Counted from the stretch's first letter, positions 50,469 to 61,438 are shown. The stretch: DNA of 64,000 nt from Streptococcus urinalis 2285-97 (GCF_000188055.2 NZ_AEUZ02000001.1:186001-250000); one strand, 5' to 3'. Numbers and translations are program-made. The notes: generated by a model not told the origin, from the letters alone.

Positions 50469-51400
50469 TGACTAAAACTGGTAAAAAATTAGTTGAACTT
50501 AAAAATGTGTCTTTAAGCTTTAACAAAGGCAAAAAGAACGAAGTCAAAGCTATTGATAATGTAAGTTTTGATATCTACGAAGGAGAAGTTTTCGGTCTTG
50601 TTGGTGAATCAGGTTCTGGTAAAACAACAGTCGGTCGTGCTATCTTAAAACTCTATGATATCAATGGTGGCGAAATAGACTTTGATGGTAGACAAGTTTC
50701 AAAACTTAAAGGTAAAGAATTACACGAATTTCGTAAAGATGCTCAAATGATTTTCCAAGACCCTCAAGCTAGTTTGAATGGTCGTATGAAAATTAGAGAT
50801 ATTGTTGCCGAAGGTTTGGATATTCATAATCTCGTGAAATCAAAAGCTGAACGTGACGATAAAGTACAAGAGTTACTTCACTTGGTTGGCCTAAATAAGG
50901 ACCATTTAACAAGATATCCGCATGAGTTTTCTGGTGGTCAACGTCAACGTATTGGTATTGCTAGGGCTTTAGCTGTGAATCCTAAATTTATCATTGCAGA
51001 TGAACCAATTTCAGCACTTGATGTGTCAATTCAAGCACAAGTTGTAAGTTTGATGCAAAAATTGCAAGAAGAACAAGGTTTAACTTATCTTTTTATTGCT
51101 CATGACTTGTCAATGGTAAAATATATTTCTGATCGTATTGGTGTTATGCATTGGGGTAAAATACTAGAGATTGGGTCTTCAGAAGATGTTTATCACCATC
51201 CAATTCACCCATATACAAAGAGTCTTTTATCTGCTATTCCAGAACCAGATCCAGAAAAAGAAAGACAACGTGTTGCACAGGTTTATGATCCAAGTCAAGA
51301 ACTTGATGGACAAGAACGTGAAATGCGTGAAATCACACCAGGACATTTTGTCTTATCTACTGTGGAAGAAGCTGAACTTTATAAGAGTCAACAAAAATAA
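50468..51400 (+). CDS. oppF: Oligopeptide ABC transporter ATPase OppF
   Basis: Partner ATPase of OppD. The 310-residue protein has Walker A GESGSGKT, signature SGGQRQR, Walker B FIIADEP and the H-loop IAHDLS. The ATG at 50468 shares one base with the oppD stop, and GAAGGGAG upstream provides the ribosome binding site. Last gene of oppABCDF, closed by a strong terminator. Confidence 0.97.
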   Translation: MTKTGKKLVELKNVSLSFNKGKKNEVKAIDNVSFDIYEGEVFGLVGESGSGKTTVGRAILKLYDINGGEIDFDGRQVSKLKGKELHEFRKDAQMIFQDPQASLNGRMKIRDIVAEGLDIHNLVKSKAERDDKVQELLHLVGLNKDHLTRYPHEFSGGQRQRIGIARALAVNPKFIIADEPISALDVSIQAQVVSLMQKLQEEQGLTYLFIAHDLSMVKYISDRIGVMHWGKILEIGSSEDVYHHPIHPYTKSLLSAIPEPDPEKERQRVAQVYDPSQELDGQEREMREITPGHFVLSTVEEAELYKSQQK

Positions 51401-51403
51401 TTT

Positions 51404-51437
51404 AAAAACTTATGTCTTTAAGACATAAGTTTTTTTG
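51404..51437 (+). terminator. Terminator of the opp operon
   Basis: AAAACTTATGTCT and AGACATAAGTTTT form a 13-bp stem with a TTA loop and T run. Confidence 0.92.
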
Positions 51438-51444
51438 TGACTAA

Positions 51445-51476
51445 AAAACTCAATTGCTAGAATACAATTGAGTTTT
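51445..51476 (-). terminator. Terminator of rpoY-rnjA (minus strand)
   Basis: AAAACTCAATTG and CAATTGAGTTTT form a stem that, read on the minus strand, ends in a T run just behind the rnjA stop. It lies back to back with the opp terminator. Confidence 0.85.
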
Positions 51477-51479
51477 AAC

Positions 51480-53162
51480 TTATTTTTCGTCAGGTGTTAA
51501 AATCATTGGAATAATGATAGGTTCACGTTCGGTACTTTCATATAAGAATGGTCGTAAAGCATTGACGATAGCGCCATTTACAGATTGTATGCTAGCGTCC
51601 TTATTTTTTAGTGCAATGCGAATCGCATTAAACAAAATGCGTTGACATTCTCTAATGAGGTCACCTGACTCACGCATGTATATAAATCCACGACTTAAGA
51701 TGTCAGGACCAGCTAAAATCATTTGAGTTTCAAAATTGACAGTCGCAACTGCTAGGACAACGCCATCTTCAGACAAATCACGTCTGTCTCGAAGCACTGC
51801 AGTACCAATATCACCAATGCCATTACCATCGACGTAAATGTCTTGTGCATTGAAATGACCAGCTTTTCTAGCACTGTCTTTGGTTAAAGCAAGGACATCA
51901 CCATTTTCTAAAATGAAGATATTATCTTTTGGAATACCAGTATCCATTGCTAGACCAGCGTGTACTTTTTGCATACGATATTCACCATGTACTGGCATAA
52001 AGTATTTTGGTTTAATCAAACGTAACATTAATTTTTGTTCTTGTTGACCACCATGTCCAGAAGTATGAATATTATTTACTTTTCCATGAATAACGTCAAC
52101 TCCAGCTTCTTGTATAGTGTTAATGAGTTTATTAACACTTGTCGTATTACCAGGAATTGGACTAGATGAAAAGATTACAGTATCTCCAGGTTGTAGCGTT
52201 ACTTGTCTATGAGTCCCATTTGCAATTCTAGCAAGTGCAGCCATAGATTCACCCTGACTTCCAGTACACATAATGAGAACTTCACTTGCATGGTATTCTT
52301 TAATTTCATTTGGTTCAATGAAAGTCCCTGTTGGAACTTTAATATAACCAAGCTCAATACCATTAACGATGGCTTTTTCCATTGAGCGACCAAAGACAGC
52401 TATTTTACGACCAGTCTTAACAGCAGCTTCAGCAGCCTGTTGTAATCTAAAAATATTTGAAGCAAATGACGCAAATATAATGCGTCCATGAATGCCTTCA
52501 ATAATTTTCATAATTGATTGACCAACTACTTTTTCGGAATTTGTAAAAGTAGGAACTTCCGCATTTGTTGAATCTGATAAAAGGCAAAGTACGCCATCTT
52601 CACCTAGAGCTGCCATGCGATGCAAATCAGCTGGTTCACCAACAGGTGTAAAGTCAAATTTGAAGTCACCAGTACAAACGATTTTTCCTTGAGGCGTGTG
52701 AATCACAATTCCTAGAGGCTCTGGAATGGAGTGTGTTGTACGAAAGAAGGTAACGCTGAGATTTTTAAATGTTAGCTCAGTATTGTGGTTGATTTCATAC
52801 ATTTTGGCATCTCTTAACAGACCATGCTCTTCTAATTTTCCACGAATTAATGCTAATGCTAGTGGACCAGCATATATTGGAACATTAGCTTGTTTGAGAA
52901 GAAATGGGATCCCACCAATATGATCTTCATGTCCATGCGTAATGACCAAAGCTTTGATGCGGTCAATATTATCAACGATATAAGAGTAATCAGGAATGAC
53001 ATAATCTATTCCTAATAAGTCATCTTCTGGGAATTTTATCCCAGCATCAACAATAATTATTTCATCTTGATATTCAATACCATATGTATTTTTACCAATT
53101 TCACCCAGACCACCAATTGCATAAACCCCAACTTCTTCAGGTTTTAAATTGATATTTGTCAT
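51480..53162 (-). CDS. rnjA: Ribonuclease J1
   Basis: RNase J1 is the essential 5'-3' exo- and endoribonuclease of Firmicutes, acting in mRNA decay and rRNA maturation. From ATG 53162 the protein has 560 residues: beta-lactamase domain with the metal motif HGHEDH (76-81), beta-CASP insert, and a C-terminal domain. I prefer this start because [18 protein letters not shown] is the usual N-terminus, although no clear ribosome binding site precedes it; the frame stays open to TTG 53216, next to GAAAGGA. Translation may therefore be coupled to rpoY or involve the intervening hairpin. Confidence 0.95.
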   Translation of the reverse strand: MTNINLKPEEVGVYAIGGLGEIGKNTYGIEYQDEIIIVDAGIKFPEDDLLGIDYVIPDYSYIVDNIDRIKALVITHGHEDHIGGIPFLLKQANVPIYAGPLALALIRGKLEEHGLLRDAKMYEINHNTELTFKNLSVTFFRTTHSIPEPLGIVIHTPQGKIVCTGDFKFDFTPVGEPADLHRMAALGEDGVLCLLSDSTNAEVPTFTNSEKVVGQSIMKIIEGIHGRIIFASFASNIFRLQQAAEAAVKTGRKIAVFGRSMEKAIVNGIELGYIKVPTGTFIEPNEIKEYHASEVLIMCTGSQGESMAALARIANGTHRQVTLQPGDTVIFSSSPIPGNTTSVNKLINTIQEAGVDVIHGKVNNIHTSGHGGQQEQKLMLRLIKPKYFMPVHGEYRMQKVHAGLAMDTGIPKDNIFILENGDVLALTKDSARKAGHFNAQDIYVDGNGIGDIGTAVLRDRRDLSEDGVVLAVATVNFETQMILAGPDILSRGFIYMRESGDLIRECQRILFNAIRIALKNKDASIQSVNGAIVNALRPFLYESTEREPIIIPMILTPDEK

Positions 53163-53185
53163 AATTTGTATCACAGGTAATTCAA

Positions 53186-53211
53186 TAAGACTACACATGA
53201 TGTAGTCTACC
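53186..53211 (-). promoter_or_regulatory. Hairpin between rpoY and rnjA
   Basis: AGACTAC and GTAGTCT form a perfect 7-bp stem with a 7-base loop just upstream of the rnjA coding start and downstream of the GAAAGGA box. It could control rnjA translation or be an RNase processing site. Confidence 0.5.
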
Positions 53212-53225
53212 TGCAAAAATCCTTT

Positions 53226-53456
53226 CTAAAATACTGTTAGCTTGAAAACACCAGATTCTTTTTCATATTCTAAGTGTTTATCAGATAATAGTTCAATAAA
53301 TTCAATGTTGTAATCAGTGTTACTTTCAACAAGTTTACGCGCTTTGATGCGTCCTTCAAGCTCATTTGGAGCTTCGATGTCAACATACATAGTTTGAGTG
53401 CTTTCACGGCGAGGGTTACGGTTTTTTGTTTCTTGATAGAAAACTTTGTAAATCAT
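53226..53456 (-). CDS. rpoY: RNA polymerase epsilon subunit
   Basis: A 76-residue small accessory subunit of Firmicute RNA polymerase (family formerly DUF1447/YkzG), recognised by [28 protein letters not shown] and the Arg/Lys-rich middle. It is encoded directly before rnjA in essentially all streptococci, and that arrangement is kept here. Its role is structural or protective of polymerase; loss is mild in Bacillus. Confidence 0.95.
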   Translation of the reverse strand: MIYKVFYQETKNRNPRRESTQTMYVDIEAPNELEGRIKARKLVESNTDYNIEFIELLSDKHLEYEKESGVFKLTVF

Positions 53457-53601
53457 TAGTCCTTATTTCCTTTCAGATTAAATCGCTGATCCAAACAATA
53501 ATAAAGAAGTCAAACTGGCTATGAGAGGTAGTCCTTTTTGACAGTTAACTATTAAATTATCATGTGTAATAGATTGTGATTTGATTCCTTGCATTTATAA
53601 A

Positions 53602-53630
53602 ATTATACCATATTCACAAGCTTTAGTAAA
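53602..53630 (-). promoter_or_regulatory. Promoter of rpoY-rnjA
   Basis: On the minus strand: TTTACT (53630-53625), 17 bases, TATAAT (53607-53602). The leader to rpoY is about 140 bases. Confidence 0.65.
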
Positions 53631-53684
53631 AGTATAGGAATGAAAAAGTCAGAAAAATGTATCTTCTAGAAGTGATTAGTCTGA

Positions 53685-53714
53685 TTGTTATTGCTTATTT
53701 TTTTATGTTATAAT
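53685..53714 (+). promoter_or_regulatory. Promoter of tsaB-rimI-tsaD
   Basis: TTGTTA (53685-53690), 18 bases, TATAAT (53709-53714), 35 bases before tsaB. Confidence 0.6.
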
Positions 53715-53749
53715 GAACCATATCCAATTGAGAAAGATAAACCATTCAT

Positions 53750-54439
53750 ATGAAAATATTAGCTTTTGATACTTCTAACAAAACTTTATCTATCGCTATT
53801 CTAGAAGATAGTTATTTGTTGGCAAGTATGACTTTAAATATAAAAAAAAATCATAGCATTAGTTTAATGCCTTCAATTGACTTTTTAATGCATTCTATTA
53901 ATCTCCTTCCAAAAGATATTGATCGAATTGCAGTTGCACAAGGTCCTGGTTCTTATACAGGTTTAAGAATAGCTGTAGCAACAGCTAAAACACTTGCTTA
54001 TAGTCTTGGTATTGATTTGGTTGGTGTATCAAGTCTCTTTTCATTAGCTGCAGGCATTGATTTTGATGGCTTAATTATTCCTATTATTGATGCCAGAAGA
54101 CAAAATGTTTATGCTGGAATATACAAAAATAAAGAGCTAATTCAAGCTGAAAAACATATCTCATTTGAAAAACTTTTAAACCAACTCCCTTCTGATGAGA
54201 AAATCATGTTTGTAGGAGAAGTTGAGGCCTTTGAAGAATTAATTGACAAGCATCTTTCAAACGCTACTTATCAAGTAACATTACCAGATGCTTACCAATT
54301 AGGAAAACAATCTCTTAAAATGGCACCAGTCAATGTTGATGCTTTTGTACCAAATTATCTTAAACGCGTTGAGGCTGAAGAGCATTGGTTAGAAAAAAAC
54401 AAAGAGAGCAATCCTGATAATTATATAAAACGAGTTTAG
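53750..54439 (+). CDS. tsaB: tRNA threonylcarbamoyladenosine biosynthesis protein TsaB
   Basis: TsaB is the scaffold partner of TsaD in adding the t6A37 modification to ANN-decoding tRNAs. The 229-residue ASKHA-fold protein starts MKILAFDTSNKTLSIA and has the AQGPGSYTGLRIAVATAKTLAY block and IPIIDARRQNVYAG. It lacks the metal-binding HxxxH of TsaD, as expected. It is co-directional with rimI and tsaD, an arrangement conserved in Firmicutes. Confidence 0.95.
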   Translation: MKILAFDTSNKTLSIAILEDSYLLASMTLNIKKNHSISLMPSIDFLMHSINLLPKDIDRIAVAQGPGSYTGLRIAVATAKTLAYSLGIDLVGVSSLFSLAAGIDFDGLIIPIIDARRQNVYAGIYKNKELIQAEKHISFEKLLNQLPSDEKIMFVGEVEAFEELIDKHLSNATYQVTLPDAYQLGKQSLKMAPVNVDAFVPNYLKRVEAEEHWLEKNKESNPDNYIKRV

Positions 54440-54440
54440 A

Positions 54441-54857
54441 ATGGAAATAGAAATAGCTGCGAAAGCTGTGTACGAAATATTAAAGGATGTGTATGAAGAA
54501 TCACCTTGGACAAGGGAACAGGTGAGAGCTGATATGTTACTTCCAAATACAGACTATTTTTATGTTTATAATGGGAATGAACTTATTGGCTTTTTGTCTA
54601 GTCAAGACTTAATTGGTGAAATTGAAATGACCAACATTGCCGTAAAAAAAGAGTACCAGCATAAAGGTTATGCAAAAACTCTAATGTCTCAGTTGATCGA
54701 AAGACCTGAAACGCTTTTTTTAGAAGTTAGACAATCAAATCAAAATGCACAGCGACTTTATCATTATTTTGGTTTTGAAATAGTCGGAAAAAGACCAAAT
54801 TACTATCATCAACCAATAGAAGATGCTATCATTATGAAGCGTCAAGCATTGTTATAA
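54441..54857 (+). CDS. rimI: Ribosomal protein S18-alanine N-acetyltransferase
   Basis: A 138-residue GNAT acetyltransferase that modifies the N-terminal alanine of ribosomal protein S18 in the classic family. Motif A for acetyl-CoA binding is [18 protein letters not shown] (about 73-90), followed by [19 protein letters not shown], the RimI signature. It begins one base after tsaB. The S18 gene itself lies about 8 kb downstream in this window. Confidence 0.92.
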   Translation: MEIEIAAKAVYEILKDVYEESPWTREQVRADMLLPNTDYFYVYNGNELIGFLSSQDLIGEIEMTNIAVKKEYQHKGYAKTLMSQLIERPETLFLEVRQSNQNAQRLYHYFGFEIVGKRPNYYHQPIEDAIIMKRQALL

Positions 54858-54870
54858 ATTAGAAAAGAAC

Positions 54871-55896
54871 ATGAAAGATAAATTAATATTGGCTATCGAA
54901 TCATCTTGTGATGAAACGAGTGTAGCCATCCTAAAAAATGATAATATTTTGTTAAGTAATATTATTGCAAGTCAAGTGGAAAGTCACAAACGCTTCGGAG
55001 GGGTTGTACCAGAAGTTGCTAGTAGACATCATGTGGAAGTTATTACAACTTGTATTGAAGATGCGCTAAAAGAAGCTAATGTTAAGGCTTCAGATTTAGA
55101 TGCTGTTGCCGTGACCTATGGTCCAGGACTTGTTGGAGCTTTGTTAGTTGGTATGGCTGCTGCGAAAGCATTTGCTTGGGCTAATAGCTTACCATTGATA
55201 CCTGTAAATCATATGGCAGGTCATTTAATGGCAGCGCGTGAACAAAAAGAATTAACCTATCCTTTATTGGCTCTCTTAGTCTCTGGAGGACATACCGAAC
55301 TTGTTTATGTCTCTCACCCAGGACATTATCATATCGTTGGTGAGACTCGCGATGATGCCGTTGGGGAAGCTTATGATAAAGTCGGTCGTGTCATGGGATT
55401 AACTTACCCAGCGGGAAAAGAAATCGACCAGCTAGCACATAAAGGGAAAGACGTTTATCAATTTCCAAGAGCAATGATAAAAGAAGACAATCTAGAATTT
55501 TCGTTTTCTGGATTAAAATCAGCATTTATTAATTTGCATCATAATGCTGAACAAAAGGGACAAGAACTAGTTTTGGAAGATTTATGTGCCTCATTCCAAG
55601 ATGCTGTTTTAGATATTTTATTGGCAAAAACCAAAAAAGCACTAACTAGTTATCCTGTAAAGACTTTAGTAGTGGCTGGTGGGGTTGCAGCAAATCAAGG
55701 ATTGAGAGAAAGACTTGCTGAAGAAATTACCGATGTGGACGTTATTATCCCTCCATTAAGACTATGTGGTGACAATGCAGGTATGATTGCCATGGCTGCA
55801 GCAGTTGAATTTGATCACAAACACTTTGCGACAATGGATTTAAATGCACAACCAAGTTTAGCTTTTGAACAACTTGAAAATGAAATTCTTGACTAA
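54871..55896 (+). CDS. tsaD: tRNA N6-adenosine threonylcarbamoyltransferase TsaD
   Basis: TsaD transfers the threonylcarbamoyl group to A37 of tRNAs, with TsaB and TsaE. The 341-residue protein has the ASKHA core [15 protein letters not shown], the metal-binding HMAGHLMAA, the [10 protein letters not shown] loop and the late [13 protein letters not shown] and CGDNAGMIA. It completes the tsaB-rimI-tsaD operon. The terminator stem overlaps its last codons. Confidence 0.97.
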   Translation: MKDKLILAIESSCDETSVAILKNDNILLSNIIASQVESHKRFGGVVPEVASRHHVEVITTCIEDALKEANVKASDLDAVAVTYGPGLVGALLVGMAAAKAFAWANSLPLIPVNHMAGHLMAAREQKELTYPLLALLVSGGHTELVYVSHPGHYHIVGETRDDAVGEAYDKVGRVMGLTYPAGKEIDQLAHKGKDVYQFPRAMIKEDNLEFSFSGLKSAFINLHHNAEQKGQELVLEDLCASFQDAVLDILLAKTKKALTSYPVKTLVVAGGVAANQGLRERLAEEITDVDVIIPPLRLCGDNAGMIAMAAAVEFDHKHFATMDLNAQPSLAFEQLENEILD

Positions 55897-55915
55897 TACT
55901 GTCAAGAATTTTCTT
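55883..55915 (+). terminator. Terminator overlapping the end of tsaD
   Basis: AAATTCTTGAC and GTCAAGAATTT form an 11-bp perfect stem with a 7-base loop and a T-rich tail. Confidence 0.85.
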
Positions 55916-55977
55916 TTATGGTATAATGTAAGAATATTTAGAAAATAATAAATTTTATCTTTAAAATAGGAGAAACA

Positions 55978-57001
55978 ATGTTACATTTTGAAAATGACTA
56001 TAATGAAGGAGCATTGCTAGAGCTTCTTCAAGCACTAGTAGATACTAATAATGAGAATCTAGCTGGTTATGGTTTTGATGACTACACACAATCAGCAACA
56101 AATAAAATTAGATAAGCTTGTAAGTATCCTCATGCTCAAGTGGAATTTGTAACTGGAGGAACACAGACCAACCAATTAGTTATTGATAGTTTGCTCAAAA
56201 GTTATGAAGGTGTTGTTTCAGCTGAAACAGGTCATGTGGCAACACATGAAGCTGGAGCTATTGAATTTTCAGGACATAAAGTTATCACATTACCACAAGA
56301 AGAAGGCAAGATAAATAGTCATGATTTGCAATCCTTATTGATTGATTTTTATAATGATGGAAATCATGAGCATATGGTATTTCCAGGAATGGTATATATT
56401 TCTCACCCAACAGAATATGGTTCCTTATATACTAAAAAAGAACTTGAGGATTTAGCAGGAGTCTGTCGTGAATATAACATTCCTCTATACCTTGATAGTG
56501 CTAGATTAGGTTATGCTTTGGGTGTTGAAGAAAGTGATGTGACTCTGGAAGTAATTGCAGAACTTTGTGATGTTTTCTATATTGGTGGAACCAAAATTGG
56601 GGCTCTCGCTGGGGAAGCTATCGTTTATACAAAAGAAAATAAACCAGCACATTTCGCTGCTATTATGAAGCAGCATGGTGCTTTGGCAGCTAAAAGTCGT
56701 CTATTTAGTGTTCAATTTGATCGATTTTTTACAGATGATCTATACGTGACTGTTGGTAAGCAAACCATTGAACATGCCAAAAGATTGAAAGCTATACTAA
56801 AAGCTAAAAACTACTCATTCTTTTATGAATCACCAACAAATCAACAATTTATCATTGTCAAAAATACAGAATTAGATCACTTGAAATCATTTCTTGCTTA
56901 TAGTTTTTGGGAAAAATATGATGATCAACATACCGTTATTCGATTAGCAGTTAGTTGGTCTACTACAGACGAAGATTTAGATCAATTAGAACAACTATTA
57001 T

Positions 57002-57003
<2 letters not shown>
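55978..57003 (+). pseudogene. Threonine aldolase / beta-eliminating lyase family, interrupted by a nonsense codon
   Basis: From ATG 55978 (ribosome binding site AGGAGAAA) the frame reads 45 codons, meets TAA at 56113-56115, and then continues in the same frame to 57003. Ignoring that codon the protein would have 341 residues of a fold-type I PLP enzyme, with FVTGGTQTNQLVI, the HVATHEAGAIE block and the PLP lysine in YIGGTKIGALAGEA. A single C-to-T or G-to-T change at codon 46 explains the lesion. GTG 56140 could in theory restart but would lack the N-terminal arm. The natural reaction is cleavage of L-threonine or allo-threonine to glycine and acetaldehyde. Confidence 0.85.
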
Positions 57004-58215
<1,212 letters not shown>

Positions 58216-58271
58216 TTAGCATAATGTGTGAGGAAACAGTAAGGTAAGCGTTTTTCACATTTTTACTAAAA

Positions 58272-58300
58272 TTGACAGAAAAGTCCTATTATGATACTAT
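58272..58300 (+). promoter_or_regulatory. Promoter of rocS
   Basis: TTGACA (58272-58277), 17 bases, TACTAT (58295-58300), about 40 bases before the rocS start. Confidence 0.75.
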
Positions 58301-58341
58301 CTTTATAAGAAAAATCAGTGTTTAAAGGAATTAGGATTGAT

Positions 58342-58878
58342 ATGACAATTGAAAAAACAGTTAGTGAACTAGCTGATATTTTGGGGGTGAGTCGTCAGGC
58401 TGTCAATAACCGTGTCAAGGCACTTCCAGAAGAAGATCTTGATAAAAATGAAAAAGGTGTCACAGTTGTCAAACGAAGTGGGCTTATAAAACTTGAGGAA
58501 ATTTATAAAAAAACCATTTTTGATGATGAACCTATTGATGAAGAAACAAAACAAAGAGAACTTCTAGAGATATTAGTTGATGAAAAAAATACTGAGATTA
58601 CACGGTTATATGATCAACTAAAAGCCAAAGATGCTCAAATTGCTGCTAAAGATGAACAAATGCGTGTAAAAGATGTTCAAATTGCAGAAAAAGATAAACA
58701 GCTAGATCAACAACAACAATTAACAGCTAAAGCGATGTCAGACAAAGATAACTTAAAATTAGAATTGGAAGAAGCCAAAGCAGAAGCTGACCAAGCAAAA
58801 ACACAAGTAGAAGAAATTCAGACAAAAACTAATGATGGCCAAAAAAGAGGGCTATTTAGTCGTCTTTTTAATAAATAG
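58342..58878 (+). CDS. rocS: Chromosome segregation regulator RocS-like protein
   Basis: RocS in S. pneumoniae links chromosome segregation, ParB and capsule-kinase-controlled cell division. The 178-residue protein has its three-part layout: an N-terminal helix-turn-helix (about 3-45, VSELADILGVSRQAVNNRVKAL), a long coiled coil with repeated KDxQI/KDEQM units (about 75-160), and a short amphipathic C-terminal helix GLFSRLFNK that binds the membrane. ATG 58342 follows TTAGGA; the earlier start at 58318 precedes that site. Followed by a terminator. Confidence 0.85.
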   Translation: MTIEKTVSELADILGVSRQAVNNRVKALPEEDLDKNEKGVTVVKRSGLIKLEEIYKKTIFDDEPIDEETKQRELLEILVDEKNTEITRLYDQLKAKDAQIAAKDEQMRVKDVQIAEKDKQLDQQQQLTAKAMSDKDNLKLELEEAKAEADQAKTQVEEIQTKTNDGQKRGLFSRLFNK

Positions 58879-58882
58879 ATGA

Positions 58883-58911
58883 GTAGGACCTTTTTTTGAG
58901 GTCCTTTTTTG
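58883..58911 (+). terminator. Terminator after rocS
   Basis: AGGACC and GGTCCT pair around a T-rich loop, followed by six T residues. Confidence 0.75.
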
Positions 58912-59022
58912 TGAAAAAAATAAAAATCATTTTAGGGGATAACTTGCTAATGACCTAAGGTAATGATTTAAAATACTAAAGAACAAAGAAATTTGTATCT
59001 TATTATAAAAGGAGGTGTCGAA

Positions 59023-59756
59023 GTGGTTCAGACTTATACAACTGGAGAAACCGCAAAAATAGCGAAAGTTAGTGTTCGAACAGTTCAATATTATGATAAA
59101 AGGGGACTCCTTAAGCCTTATCAAGTAACCGAAGGCGGAAGACGACTTTATTCTCAAGCAGAAATCAAACAACTAGAAGTGATTACATTCTTAAGACAAC
59201 TTGATTTTTCAATCGAAGCTATTAAGTCACTGTTAAGAGAAGATAAGGCTAGCCAAATATTAATATTATTACTCAATCAAAGGTCAATGGAATTAAAAGA
59301 AGAAATTGCTTTAAAAAAAGACCAACTTGACACAGTTGTCAAGTTGCTTGACAGCATACCAAACCAAAATCAAATTTCTCCATTGATGTATTTATCTGAC
59401 CTTTCACTGACGATGAAAAATAAAAAATCATGGAAAATATTGCAACTAAAACTATTTATTGCACTAATAAGCCTAATAGTTATTTTGGGTTGTTTGCTTT
59501 ATTTAGCAACTCACTTTAATCAAAAATGGCTCATAGGTCTATTGGTCTTCTTTTATATATTAGCAACAACTTTGTTGGTAAAAACTTATATTGATCAAGT
59601 TGAATATATCTATGCCCAAATTATCATCATACATTTAAACCAAGTTATCTTGCTTTCTCAATAGCGTCACATACGCCAAAAACAAGAAAATTGACTTGTC
59701 CACATTGTCATCAAAAACATAATTGTCTTGAACTAGTTCGAGAGAAAAAAGCATAA
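59023..59756 (+). pseudogene. MerR-family regulator with membrane helices; C-terminal zinc-ribbon frame-shifted off
   Basis: The frame from GTG 59023 (after AAAGGAGG) codes an N-terminal MerR helix-turn-helix (about 5-75, GETAKIAKVSVRTVQYYDKRGLL), a linker helix and two membrane helices (about 145-190), and ends at 59664. In the adjacent frame, from about 59604 to TAA 59754-59756, 49 further codons read YLCPNYHHTFKPSY and then HTPKTRKLTCPHC, which is the conserved zinc-ribbon tail of related streptococcal MerR proteins. So one base has been lost between about 59601 and 59612. One cysteine of the ribbon (CPNY for CPxC) is also lost, suggesting real decay. The DNA-binding half could still be made. 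Confidence 0.75.
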
Positions 59757-59791
59757 AAATAAAGAGCCAAGTTAGCTTGGCTCTTTATTTG
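59757..59791 (+). terminator. Terminator after the MerR gene
   Basis: AAATAAAGAGCCAAG and CTTGGCTCTTTATTT form a 15-bp perfect stem with a TTAG loop. It starts at the stop codon of the restored, not the shifted, frame, which supports the longer gene. Confidence 0.9.
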
Positions 59792-59866
59792 AGAAAAAGA
59801 AAAATTTTAGGATTAACTGTAGTATACTCATGAAAACTTAAGAATTTCTTAAAGAGATAATTTATT

Positions 59867-61024
59867 TCAATTTTTATTTTCGTTAAAATAAGTAGCCATC
59901 ATTTTCTTTTGAGGTGTTGCTAAAGGAAACTTTTCTAAATCTTTGATTTTTACCCAGGTAATATTTTCAGATGTTAAATGATCTGAGTTTTTTACAAATC
60001 CTTCTTTAAGCCTAATATGCCACTTTTGATGACTAAAAGTATGCTTTACAACTTCAAATTGAGAAGAAGTCCATTTAGGCTGATATTGGTAGTTTCTTTC
60101 AAAGTTTTTTTCTTGAGACATAAGTCGTGGTTGTTCAACTGTTTTTTCTGTATTAAAGAGATTTAACTGTTGAGGTTCTATAGATTGTTCAATTAGGGGA
60201 AATGACCAAAAACCACCAAGAAGTCGTCCGCTTGTATTTTTTTCAAGAAGAAATTCATTTTTTTCATTTTGAATGACAAAAGCTTGAAAATAAAGAGTTT
60301 TTGGCTTTTTCTTAGGTAATTTAATAGGATATTTGTCATAAGTTTGGTGTAGATAAGCAGCGTTGAAAGCTCTGATAGGGGATTCTTCTGGTCTTGGATT
60401 TTTGGCAGACTCAATGTCCGTTCCGAGGTCCATTAATGCTTGATTAAAATCGCCTGGGCGATCAGGATCAATTAAAATCGTCATGATTTCTTGGAAAATT
60501 CCTCTATTTTTGGGGTCGCCAATATCAGCATTGACTTCAAAAAGTCTTGCAATGACACGCATAACATTCCCATCAACAGCAGGCTCTGGCAAATCAAAGG
60601 CAATACTAGCAATAGCCCCTGCAGTGTAAGGTCCAATCCCTTTTAGACTTAAGATAGAGTGATAGTGACTAGGAAATACTCCATTGAATTCCGTCATGAT
60701 CTGCTTAGCAGCAGCCTGCATATTTCTCACCCTTGAATAATAGCCAAGCCCTTCCCACGCTTTCAATAATCTTTCTTCGTCGGCATTAGCTAAATCGTCA
60801 ATTTTCGGGAACCATTCTAAAAATCGCTCATAATAAGGAATGACAGTAACTACTTGAGTTTGTTGCAGCATAATCTCAGAAATCCAAATATGATAAGGAT
60901 TTTTTGTCCGACGCCAAGGTAAGTCTCTTTTTTCTAAGTCATACCAATTGAGTAAGGTTTTTCGAAAGGAAATGATTTTTGCTTTATCCCACATCTCAAT
61001 GCCATAGTCTTTTAAATTTTTCAT
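59867..61024 (-). CDS. mutY: Adenine DNA glycosylase MutY without the Fe-S cluster
   Basis: MutY removes adenine mispaired with 8-oxoguanine. The 385-residue protein has the catalytic Glu in SEIMLQQTQV (about 50), the helix-hairpin-helix GIGPYTAG and catalytic Asp in PAVDGNVMRV (about 148), and a C-terminal NUDIX-like 8-oxoG recognition domain (about 235-385). The four cysteines that usually bind a 4Fe-4S cluster after the glycosylase core are all absent; that stretch reads GTDIESAKNPRPEESPI. Clusterless MutY proteins are known from lactic acid bacteria and streptococci. ATG 61024 is used; ATG 60994 is an alternative. Confidence 0.93.
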   Translation of the reverse strand: MKNLKDYGIEMWDKAKIISFRKTLLNWYDLEKRDLPWRRTKNPYHIWISEIMLQQTQVVTVIPYYERFLEWFPKIDDLANADEERLLKAWEGLGYYSRVRNMQAAAKQIMTEFNGVFPSHYHSILSLKGIGPYTAGAIASIAFDLPEPAVDGNVMRVIARLFEVNADIGDPKNRGIFQEIMTILIDPDRPGDFNQALMDLGTDIESAKNPRPEESPIRAFNAAYLHQTYDKYPIKLPKKKPKTLYFQAFVIQNEKNEFLLEKNTSGRLLGGFWSFPLIEQSIEPQQLNLFNTEKTVEQPRLMSQEKNFERNYQYQPKWTSSQFEVVKHTFSHQKWHIRLKEGFVKNSDHLTSENITWVKIKDLEKFPLATPQKKMMATYFNENKN

Positions 61025-61094
61025 ATTCTTATTGTACCAAAGTATCTTAAGGTCTTATAATAAGAAATTTAAAAATAAAAAAAGAACTTTTTTA

Positions 61095-61123
61095 TTGATT
61101 TTTGGAATCGTTTACATTATAAT
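61095..61123 (+). promoter_or_regulatory. Promoter of the short-peptide transcription unit
   Basis: TTGATT (61095-61100), 17 bases, TATAAT (61118-61123). The predicted transcript starts near 61130, 45 bases before the first mini-ORF. Confidence 0.65.
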
Positions 61124-61175
61124 TTAAGTATAAAGAAAGATGACTAAAGAAACAGATTTATAAGGAGGAATTCTT

Positions 61176-61217
61176 ATGATGAAACCACATGTTGCTCGGT
61201 ATAAAAATGGAGATTAA
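61176..61217 (+). CDS. Mini-ORF 1, 13-residue peptide (MMKPHVARYKNGD)
   Basis: ATG 61176 lies seven bases after the strong ribosome binding site AAGGAGG and reads 13 codons to TAA 61215-61217. The core HVARYKNGD is nearly identical to that of mini-ORF 2 at 61439 (HIARYKNGD). The two copies differ at synonymous positions (GCT/GCA, CGG/AGA, TAT/TAC, AAT/AAC), indicating selection on the peptide at some time. I recognise no known family. It may be a functional short peptide or the surviving start of a truncated longer gene. Confidence 0.45.
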   Translation: MMKPHVARYKNGD

Positions 61218-61438
61218 AAGTCTTCAATTAGGTAGGCACAAAAAACTTTACACTTAGTTTTAAAATTGTGATCACAAATAGCATAATAGGTCTGTATGAG
61301 TAGATTGGCCAAAGAGCTCAGGACCAATTTTTAATCATTATGATTAGTAAAAGATTTAAAATTTAAAGAACGGTGAATGATTCACAAGTATTTGTTATTG
61401 TCGCTCAGTGAATAAGAAGTTTCAAAATGGAGGGTCTT
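61218..61438 (+). other. Spacer between the two mini-ORFs
   Basis: About 220 bases, AT-rich, with stops in all plus frames. No gene or strong hairpin recognised. Confidence 0.4.
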
